From VBOC01 sp035635475 (GTDB taxonomy: Bacteria > Bacteroidota > Ignavibacteria > UBA10030 > SZUA-254): a DNA stretch of 20,095 bases. This document shows positions 6,485 to 12,512 of the stretch, in pieces; the stretch's first letter is position 1; each line of letters begins with the position of its first letter. The notes beneath the pieces are model-generated. The model did not search any database, had not been told where the DNA came from, and saw nothing but the letters and a program-made list of their open reading frames with translations. The position numbers and the translations under genes are program-made. The stretch is taken from assembly GCA_035635475.1 (NCBI GenBank), contig DASQAZ010000023.1:1-20095 (forward strand). Reading direction: 5' to 3'.

Positions 6485-8476
6485 CTAAAACACCCGCACC
6501 GCATTGCCGCCCGATCCAGTCGCCTTATGAAGAACGGCCGCGGCATCACCGAGCAGCTCTTCTTTCCTCATCGATTCGAGGGCGCCGCACACCCCGATGC
6601 TGACCGTAATCGAAAAACTAGTTCCTTCCAGATTGATCACCTGACCCGCGACGTTTTTCCGGATTTTCTCAGCCCACAGGTACGCCTCACTCGCCGCAGT
6701 GTTATTCAGAATAACGCCGAAACAGTCGCTGTCGTACCGGCCCGCGAGATCGTACGGCCGGATGCTCGCGCGGATGGCCTTGGCAAGCGAAGAGACGATC
6801 CGATCCAGGCCTTCAAGGTCGAATCGATCGCCGATTTCACTGGACTTGTCGATCGAGATAAGGAGGAATGAGAGTTCGATGCCGCTATCGTCGGCCCGCT
6901 GCAGCTCCTCGTCGAGGCGCTGCAAGAAGTACTTTCTTGAATAGACTCCGGTCAACGGGTCGACGATCACGTACTCGTTGATGACTTCCTTCAGATACAG
7001 GATTTCGAGCGCCGAAGCCGCGTTCTCGGCAAGCCGGTAGAGCATTTCGACGTCCTGTCTGGAAAAATTGTACTTGTCTCTGCTCTCGACGTTGAGCGCA
7101 CCGTAACATTTGTTCACCGAGCTGATCGGGACCGAAATAAATGAGCCGGCACGCTCTGCCTTCTCACCGGCAAAATACCTCGGCGAGTGCGACCCCTCAA
7201 GATCGTCGACCAACGCATGGGTGTTCTGCCTGATGGTTTGACCGACAATGCTTTCGGGAAAATCAATCGCCTGCTCAAGGACGATGTAGCTCTCGAGCGA
7301 CCGATTCGTCACCTTCTTTGCGAGCCAGGCATGCTTCCGTTCATCATAGAGGACCACGGAGAGGCAGTCCCAGTTGATCAGCTTGGAAGTCTCATCGGCG
7401 AGCGACTGCAGGATCACGCTGAGTGAAAAACTTTTTCGAATACGCTCCTGCATCCGCCGGATCGACCGGAGCAACTCGGAATCCAGCAATAAATCGTATT
7501 TGTCCGTATAGCTCTTGATCAGCGCGGAAACCAGCTTCGTGAACTGCCCCAGAAGCGAAAGCGTCTCCTCTCCGAACTCGTCGGCGGCCTTGCTGTCCAC
7601 GGCGATTACGCCAACGGGCCGCTCGATTGCGTGCTCCTTCATCCTGCGGGAGAAGTACACGGGCACGCCGACAAACGATTTGATCGAGTCGGGCGTGTCG
7701 TAATACGGCAGCATCTCGAGTTCCGAACGCGGGTTGACTTCGGTGACAAGCTCGGGCTTGCCGCTCTCCGCCACCTTGCTCGCGAGGTCGTGTCCCATCA
7801 CGAACCGCCGCGAGGTGATAAAATTAGATCCGTCGCTCACCCGTGCCTCGATCACCATCTGTCCTTTTTCCCGGTTCGCCCAGAGGAACACCACAGAGTG
7901 CGCGAAAAGCACTTCTTTAATAACCGTGAGGACCTTATGAAGGAGAAAATTGAATTCAGTTCTCGGCTCGGGATCCCCGCGGTAGATATCGGAATCGATA
8001 TCGAAGAAGTCCGAAATCTGAAACTCTCGCGCAACCGGAAGAATCTCGTGTTTGTGAGCTGCAAAGCCCTGATACGGCGTCACGCCGGAAGGGCCGCTGG
8101 GCACGGTTTCCTCAGATGGGACCGGTTCCGGGCTGGCGCTCTCCTCTTCGATCTCACGAATGAGATATTTCTCCCCTGACTGCGGTTGCAAATCGTCGAA
8201 AACGAGTTTCTTCATTCCTTCACTCGCAAATTGTGAATGAAATGGTGAATTCGCGCCTCCGCCTTCAGAATGCAGATTCATTTGCCGCACACGCATGAGC
8301 GCGTAGAGGAGAATTGCAGTTCCGATCACAACGAACAAGCACAGGAGCCGGATGAAAAACAGGTCAACCAGAATTCCAATGACGATCGCGCTGATGCCGA
8401 GGGCCACGAGAAGCCCGTCGCTCGAATTGATCCTGCTCATCAAGTCAGGAATCCGCTTTTTGATTGTCGAAATCAC
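6485..8476 (-). CDS. Membrane-anchored double-GAF protein with degenerate GGDEF domain
   Basis: This 663-residue protein has two membrane helices (about 22-42 and 43-62), a low-complexity linker to about 165, GAF 1 at about 170-322, GAF 2 at about 345-497 and a GGDEF-type domain at 505-663. The GGDEF domain starts with DPLTGVYSRKYFLQRLDEEL, typical for the family, but its signature reads DSDCF (582-586) instead of GGDEF, losing both glycines and the key Glu. It is therefore probably not an active diguanylate cyclase and may bind GTP or act as a protein-interaction output (inference). The start is a GTG at 8476 with GAGAAG just upstream. It diverges from the receiver-like gene at 8659, and a promoter lies at 8520-8548. 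Confidence 0.88.
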   Translation of the reverse strand: MISTIKKRIPDLMSRINSSDGLLVALGISAIVIGILVDLFFIRLLCLFVVIGTAILLYALMRVRQMNLHSEGGGANSPFHSQFASEGMKKLVFDDLQPQSGEKYLIREIEEESASPEPVPSEETVPSGPSGVTPYQGFAAHKHEILPVAREFQISDFFDIDSDIYRGDPEPRTEFNFLLHKVLTVIKEVLFAHSVVFLWANREKGQMVIEARVSDGSNFITSRRFVMGHDLASKVAESGKPELVTEVNPRSELEMLPYYDTPDSIKSFVGVPVYFSRRMKEHAIERPVGVIAVDSKAADEFGEETLSLLGQFTKLVSALIKSYTDKYDLLLDSELLRSIRRMQERIRKSFSLSVILQSLADETSKLINWDCLSVVLYDERKHAWLAKKVTNRSLESYIVLEQAIDFPESIVGQTIRQNTHALVDDLEGSHSPRYFAGEKAERAGSFISVPISSVNKCYGALNVESRDKYNFSRQDVEMLYRLAENAASALEILYLKEVINEYVIVDPLTGVYSRKYFLQRLDEELQRADDSGIELSFLLISIDKSSEIGDRFDLEGLDRIVSSLAKAIRASIRPYDLAGRYDSDCFGVILNNTAASEAYLWAEKIRKNVAGQVINLEGTSFSITVSIGVCGALESMRKEELLGDAAAVLHKATGSGGNAVRVF

Positions 8477-8519
8477 TTCTTCTCAGTCGCTGGTTCCATC
8501 GATGGCCACAAAGCGTTTC

Positions 8520-8548
8520 AATTTAATCAATTAGGCCTTCAAAGTCAA
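8520..8548 (-). promoter_or_regulatory. Sigma-70-type promoter for the GAF/GGDEF gene
   Basis: On the minus strand the sequence is TTGACT (8548-8543), a 17-nt spacer, then TAAATT (8525-8520). The predicted transcript starts near 8513, about 37 nt before the GTG start. It diverges from the promoter at 8611-8639 with about 60 bp between the two -35 boxes. Confidence 0.55.
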
Positions 8549-8610
8549 TTGAAAAGGGGAGAATGAGTCTGATTCTACGGGGTTGGCCCCGGATGGTCCG
8601 CCCGCCCGGA

Positions 8611-8639
8611 TTGCAATTGTAGCCGGGAAACAGTATACT
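8611..8639 (+). promoter_or_regulatory. Sigma-70-type promoter for the receiver/HisKA gene
   Basis: The sequence is TTGCAA (8611-8616), a 17-nt spacer, then TATACT (8634-8639). Predicted transcription begins near 8646, leaving only about 13 nt before the ATG at 8659. No Shine-Dalgarno sequence is visible in that short leader. Confidence 0.6.
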
Positions 8640-8658
8640 GATTCACCGCCGGTCCCGA

Positions 8659-9339
8659 ATGGAGAAGAATACCATAACAGTCTTGATCGTTGATAGCGAC
8701 GCCGACTATGCGGGCGTTGTCAAGCACCATCTTCAGGCTTTTCAGGGAAGCAAGTTCAACGTTGACGTGGCACCCAACGGCGATGATGCCATTTCCCGGC
8801 TGGGAGCGGCGCCTCCGATCGACATCGTCCTGATGAATTACGACATGCCCAATGGGAACGGCCTCGAAATCACGCGGCGCATCTCGGAAGGCCCGAATTC
8901 TGTTCCCATCATCTTATTGACATCCGGCAGAGACTTCCGCGTAGCCATCGAGGCGATGAAATTCGGCGTGGAAGAGTATCTCGTCAGGGAAGAGGCGGTG
9001 GATACGATGCTCCCCCGCACGATCGCCACCGTGCTCGAACGGACGAAAATCAAGAAACGAATCCACGCTGCGGAGCGGGAAAAGTTGATCTCACAGAAGA
9101 GAACAGAAGCGATCCGTGAGCTTGTAGTCACGATGTGTCACGAATTCAACAACCCTCTTGCGGCCATCAAGATCAGCGTCGACATCCTCGCGCGGCAGAA
9201 CATTGAGGCTCCTGAAAAGAGACTGCTGGCAGAACTCAACTCGAATATCTCCCTCCTCGAAAAACAAATCATCAGACTTCGGGATCTCAATCAGGAAAAC
9301 CAGGAAGAGACCGGTGTCGGGTCGCCCGGCGTATTATAA
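8659..9339 (+). CDS. Pseudo-receiver fused to a HisKA helix pair, no ATPase domain
   Basis: This 226-residue protein has a CheY-like receiver fold at about 5-125, a coiled linker, then a HisKA dimerisation segment at about 150-210 with the H-box TMCHEFNNPLAAI (His161). The phosphoacceptor position is Asn60 in LMNYDMPNGNG, where a receiver has Asp two residues before Met-Pro. The acidic pair reads Asp12-Ser13, and the conserved Lys is Arg110; Thr88 is kept. Phosphorylation at the usual site is thus unlikely. No HATPase domain follows: translation stops at 9339 and no such domain appears in other frames of the next 255 bases. It may be a dimeric scaffold or a phosphotransfer protein that uses His161 (inference). 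Confidence 0.85.
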   Translation: MEKNTITVLIVDSDADYAGVVKHHLQAFQGSKFNVDVAPNGDDAISRLGAAPPIDIVLMNYDMPNGNGLEITRRISEGPNSVPIILLTSGRDFRVAIEAMKFGVEEYLVREEAVDTMLPRTIATVLERTKIKKRIHAAEREKLISQKRTEAIRELVVTMCHEFNNPLAAIKISVDILARQNIEAPEKRLLAELNSNISLLEKQIIRLRDLNQENQEETGVGSPGVL

Positions 9340-9374
9340 CGCCGTGCGCACCCTGTGCCCCCACCCGCTTTCGC

Positions 9375-9403
9375 TTGATTATTTGCCCGGGAATGACTAT
9401 ATT
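9375..9403 (+). promoter_or_regulatory. Sigma-70-type promoter in the gap before the Nif3-like gene
   Basis: The sequence is TTGATT (9375-9380), a 17-nt spacer, then TATATT (9398-9403), followed by ATAAAG. Expected transcription start is near 9410. It is 145 bases upstream of an intrinsic terminator and 185 bases upstream of the next start codon. Confidence 0.65.
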
Positions 9404-9409
9404 ATAAAG

Positions 9410-9575
9410 CGTAATGAATGTCGGTTTACGATACATCCCGCCCCGGTCCCCTGCGATGAGGTCGGTAGGCCGCAGAAAATACTTGAAATTTCCCGGTCAC
9501 TGAGATCGCAGAAATGACGACAGATTCTGAAAACGCTGCCGTGATTGTCCCGCCGAAAAACGGGACATTTTTTTT
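9410..9575 (+). ncRNA. Candidate ~165-nt small RNA or attenuated leader
   Basis: A good promoter (9375-9403) and an intrinsic terminator (9547-9575) bracket this stretch, which has no credible gene. CTGCGAT (9451-9457) can pair with ATCGCAG (9505-9511) exactly. It could instead pair nearby, CTGC (9451-9454) with GCAG (9472-9475), with GGTC/GGCC (9460-9463 / 9468-9471) extending that local hairpin. The two folds exclude each other. No match to the core motifs of 6S, SRP RNA, TPP, FMN, SAM or cobalamin RNAs was recognised by eye. It could be an independent RNA or a regulated leader of the Nif3-like gene at 9595. Confidence 0.4.
9547..9575 (+). terminator. Intrinsic terminator upstream of the Nif3-like gene
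   Basis: The stem GTCCCG (9547-9552) / CGGGAC (9561-9566) has an 8-nt loop rich in A, followed by A and eight Ts (9568-9575). It lies 19 bases before the start codon of the next gene, so it either ends the upstream RNA or acts as an attenuator. Confidence 0.85.
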
Positions 9576-9594
9576 GCTGTAAGCCCCTGGCCGG

Positions 9595-10707
9595 ATGATC
9601 GTCCGCGATGTTCACGAAATACTCGAAGCATGGGCACCGAAAGAAATTGCCTGGGAGCGCGACAACGTCGGCCTCCAGGTGGGATCGATGCTCCGGCGGG
9701 TTCAAAAAATACTTGTGTCACTCGATGTTACCGACGAGGTGGTCAGAGAAGCCCGTGAAAAAAAAATCGATTTGATTATCAGCCATCATCCGTTGCTCTT
9801 CCATCCGGTAAAGTCGGTCTGCGGCGAGGACCGGGTCGGGCGTCTGATTCACGAGCTGGCTAGGAATAGAATATCGCTGTATGCGGCCCATACGAACCTC
9901 GATTTTGCGGAGGGCGGAGTCAGCTTCGCGCTGGCCGGGCGGTTGGGCCTCCGCAACCTCGACTTTCTACAGAAGGACCAGTTCGTCCTGAAAAAGGTCG
10001 TCGTGTTCGTCCCTGCAGATCACGTTGAATCAGTCACGGCGGCGATGGCGGATGCCGGAGCCGGCAGGATCGGCCAATACGACCACTGTTCATTCCGGAC
10101 CCCGGGAACGGGGACGTTCAGGCCGCTACGGGGCGCGAAACCGTTTATAGGAAAAAAGGGACGGCTGGAAAAGGTCGAAGAAGTCCGTCTCGAGATGGTT
10201 GTGCCTTCATGGAAGCTGGATGCGGTAGTCCACGCGATGAGGCGAAGCCATCCCTACGATGAAGTCGCCTACGACGTGTATAACCTTTCGAATCCCAGCG
10301 CTTCGCACGGCTCGGGTGCGATTGGCGAGTTGCCGGGGGAAATGCTGCTGTCGAAGTTCCTCGAGCATCTCACCCGAACCCTGCGTGTACCCGGGCTGCG
10401 GTTCAGGGGAAACTTACGAGGCAAGATAAAACGCGTCGCCGCCTGCGGCGGCAGTGGATCGGGTTATCTCCAGGAGGCCATACGACAGGGCGCGGACGCC
10501 TTCGTGACAGCCGATGTGTCGTATCATGTCTTCCAGGAAAGCGACGGCCGGGTCGCGCTGATCGATACCGGCCACTTTGAAACAGAGCAGCCGATTGTGC
10601 CGCACCTCGTCGGGTATATAAAAGGCCAGCTTGCCCGGCGCAGGGAGCGAGTGAAAGTATTCCCATCAAATCGTATGAAGAACTTCGTCCAGTATTACAT
10701 TTCATGA
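9595..10707 (+). CDS. Nif3/DUF34-family metal-binding protein with PII-like insert (YqfO type)
   Basis: This 370-residue protein of the Nif3/DUF34 family is sometimes annotated as a GTP cyclohydrolase I type 2 homologue; its true reaction is unsettled. The first half has DNVGLQVG, the metal-site motif ISHHPLLFHP (His64, His65) and AAHTNLDFAEGG. The last quarter contains the second metal-site part DTGHFETEQPIV. Between them, at about 130-240, lies an insert containing KKVVVFVPADHVESVTAAMADAGAG and the SHPYDEVAYDVY ending of the CutA/PII-like YqfO insert, so this is the long form (370 aa). It starts at ATG 9595 right behind a terminator, and its TGA overlaps the next ATG by four bases. Confidence 0.93.
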   Translation: MIVRDVHEILEAWAPKEIAWERDNVGLQVGSMLRRVQKILVSLDVTDEVVREAREKKIDLIISHHPLLFHPVKSVCGEDRVGRLIHELARNRISLYAAHTNLDFAEGGVSFALAGRLGLRNLDFLQKDQFVLKKVVVFVPADHVESVTAAMADAGAGRIGQYDHCSFRTPGTGTFRPLRGAKPFIGKKGRLEKVEEVRLEMVVPSWKLDAVVHAMRRSHPYDEVAYDVYNLSNPSASHGSGAIGELPGEMLLSKFLEHLTRTLRVPGLRFRGNLRGKIKRVAACGGSGSGYLQEAIRQGADAFVTADVSYHVFQESDGRVALIDTGHFETEQPIVPHLVGYIKGQLARRRERVKVFPSNRMKNFVQYYIS

Positions 10708-11450
10708 AGGAAAGAACAGTGGAGAAAGAGTTAAAGTATTTGTATGCTCTCCAGCAGGTCGACACGCAATTGCAGGAGGTGCTGGATCTGAAGGGTGACC
10801 TGCCGTCGATCGTCGAAGAATTGCAAGGCAGGGTGAGCGAGCTGAAATCGAAACTAAAGGGCTTGAATGACGCGCTGAAGCAGGCGAAGATCGATCGCGA
10901 CGACGCGGACGTCGGGATCCTCGAATGCGGAGAAAAAATCGATAAGTATAAAGGTCAGCAGCTACACGTCAAGTCGAACAAACAGTACGACGCGCTTACC
11001 AAAGAAATCGAGGCGGCGGAAGCAAAATCCCTCAAACTCGAGAAAGAGATGGAGATGCTGGAGGGAAGGATGCAGCAGCTGAAGGGTGATATCGAAACGA
11101 CAATGCCTCAACTCGAGGAACTGAGCGCAGAGCTCGAGGGAAAACAGAAGGAGCTGCGCGAAGTCAACAAGGAGCACGAGAAGGAAGAGCTGAAACTGAA
11201 GCATGAGCGCGAGAAGCTTGTGGTGCGCGTTGATCCCGAGGATCTGGAACGGTACGAACGGATCCGAAAGGCAAAGGGAGGCACAGCCGTCGTGCCGGTA
11301 AAGCGCGGGGCGTGCGGCGGCTGCTTTAACCGGGTTCCGCCCCAGAAAATTCTTGAAATTCGGCAAAACTTAAAACTCTACCAGTGTGAACACTGCGGGC
11401 GCATCCTCGTCTCCGACCATATCGTCGAGATGAGCCTGAGCCCCACATGA
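10704..11450 (+). CDS. Coiled-coil protein with C4 zinc-ribbon end (CT398/zf-RING_7-like)
   Basis: This 248-residue protein has a long charged coiled coil at about 5-190, rich in Glu, Lys and Leu heptads (for example LEELSAELEGKQKELREV). At the C-terminus, about 200-240, a zinc ribbon has one CxxC pair in ACGGCFNRVPP and another in YQCEHCGRIL. This architecture matches the bacterial C4-type zinc-ribbon family that often sits beside Nif3-like and RNase H-like genes. Here it overlaps both neighbours by four bases (ATGA at 10704-10707 and 11447-11450), so all three are translationally coupled. Molecular function is not established; a nucleic-acid or protein scaffold role is inference. Confidence 0.9.
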   Translation: MKERTVEKELKYLYALQQVDTQLQEVLDLKGDLPSIVEELQGRVSELKSKLKGLNDALKQAKIDRDDADVGILECGEKIDKYKGQQLHVKSNKQYDALTKEIEAAEAKSLKLEKEMEMLEGRMQQLKGDIETTMPQLEELSAELEGKQKELREVNKEHEKEELKLKHEREKLVVRVDPEDLERYERIRKAKGGTAVVPVKRGACGGCFNRVPPQKILEIRQNLKLYQCEHCGRILVSDHIVEMSLSPT

Positions 11451-11863
11451 CCCTGTACGCGAATACTGACGGGGCTTCGCGCGGTAATCCGGGTGAAAGC
11501 GGAATCGGAATTATTCTCAGAGACGAGCGGGGAACGGTGGTATACTCGGGCTCGGGTTACATCGGGAGAACAACGAACAATGCGGCAGAATACCAGGCCC
11601 TCCTCGCCTGCCTGAAAAAAGCTCTACAACTCGGGTGCAGCAAGCTGATCGTCCGTTCCGACAGCGAGTTGATGGTCAGGCAGCTGCAGGGGGAATATCG
11701 CGTCAAAGATAAAAACCTGCAGCGCTATCACACGGAAGCAACCCGGTTGATCAAATCCGCCCCTTTCGCAGTTGAAGTCGTCCACGTCGAGAGGGGAAAA
11801 AACGGCGATGCAGATCTGCTCGCGAATGCCGGCATTGACGGCAGGCGAAAGCTCAAAGTGTAA
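11447..11863 (+). CDS. Ribonuclease HI-family protein
   Basis: This 138-residue RNase H fold carries the four acidic catalytic positions: Asp8 in NTDGASRGNPG, Glu48 in NNAAEYQALL, Asp72 in SDSELMVRQL and Asp123 in GDADLLAN. His113 lies in VVHVERG. Enzymes of this family cut the RNA strand of RNA-DNA hybrids. The lack of the basic-protrusion helix of E. coli RNase HI and the short length match the small RNase HI-like family common in many bacteria. It is the last gene of the three-gene overlap cluster and is followed within 45 bases by rnpB, so two RNA-cutting activities are neighbours. A possible rnpB promoter lies in its 3' end. Confidence 0.93.
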   Translation: MTLYANTDGASRGNPGESGIGIILRDERGTVVYSGSGYIGRTTNNAAEYQALLACLKKALQLGCSKLIVRSDSELMVRQLQGEYRVKDKNLQRYHTEATRLIKSAPFAVEVVHVERGKNGDADLLANAGIDGRRKLKV

Positions 11864-11864
11864 T
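11835..11864 (+). promoter_or_regulatory. Possible promoter for rnpB
   Basis: The sequence is TTGACG (11835-11840), an 18-nt spacer, then TGTAAT (11859-11864), inside the end of the RNase H gene. It would start about 36 nt before the proposed 5' end of RNase P RNA. Processing of a longer precursor is equally possible. Confidence 0.4.
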
Positions 11865-11906
11865 TCACTGACATTGAAGACATACAGACCAGGAGGGAAC
11901 AAGAAG

Positions 11907-12432
11907 AAACTGCGCGTCGTGCAATCGTCCCGTCCCGCTTCGGCGCGACGGGAAGGAAAGTCCGAACTCCACAGGACAGAGCACCCTGCGAAAGCGGGGG
12001 TGCTGACGGCGAAAGCCGTCGGTAACGGATAGTGTCACAGAAAAGATACCGTTCCGCACTCTATAGAAATATATTGAGCGGAATAAGGGTGAAATGGCGT
12101 TCCGATGAAGGTCCCAATACTCACCGGGATTTCGCTGCGATCTTCGGAGCGCAGCGGAAAGGTAAGAGCTCACCGCCCCGGCAGTAATGCCGTGGATCGA
12201 CAAACCCTGCTCGGAGCAAGACCATGTATGTCCTGTACGCCCGGCGATCCATCACACGATGGAGCGTTGAGCGACGAGTCGTCCGCTCATTTCCGCACCG
12301 CCTCTGGCGGGAAAGAAAACAGGACGGGTAGGTCGCTAGCTTCCGTTTGCAAGAACGGAACAAGATAAATGATTGCAGTCCGGCCCCTTGACCGGGGACG
12401 GATACAGAATTCGGCTTACAGACGCGCGGTTT
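11907..12432 (+). ncRNA. rnpB: RNase P RNA, class A (rnpB)
   Basis: This is the catalytic RNA of RNase P, which matures tRNA 5' ends. P1 pairs AAACTGCGCGTC (11907-11918) with GACGCGCGGTTT (12421-12432), allowing one G-T pair. P2 is TGCAATC (11920-11926) with GATTGCA (12371-12377), and P3 is CCCGTC (11929-11934) with GACGGG (11947-11952). P4 is AAGTCCGAA (11958-11966) with TTCGGCTT (12410-12417), including the conserved bulged U. Other conserved landmarks are GGAAAGTCC, AGGGTGAAA, GGTAAGAG, CGGAGCAAGACC and AGATAAATGATTG. The usual P4 bases CCGGG/CCCGG are replaced by compensated CCGAA/TTCGG. About 526 nt is on the long side for class A. A TTTTTATT run follows P1. Confidence 0.96.
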
Positions 12433-12512
12433 TTATTCAAAAGCGCAGGGTCGCGTTCGTCCCCCGCGGCCTGCGCGGCCCTCCGGCATCTGGCAACGGC
12501 ATCGAATTGACT

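Noticed and set aside
9414..9503. 29-codon basic mini-ORF in the candidate RNA
   Set aside because: The ATG lies only a few bases after the expected transcript start with no ribosome-binding site; no support for translation.
9491..9511. CTGAGA-like stretch resembling the TPP riboswitch
   Set aside because: The other required TPP elements are absent and in the wrong order; a chance match.
12369..12512. Upstream extension of recJ from an in-frame ATG at 12369
   Set aside because: It lies within the 3' part of rnpB (conserved ATAAATG and P4 3' strand) and resembles no RecJ N-terminus.
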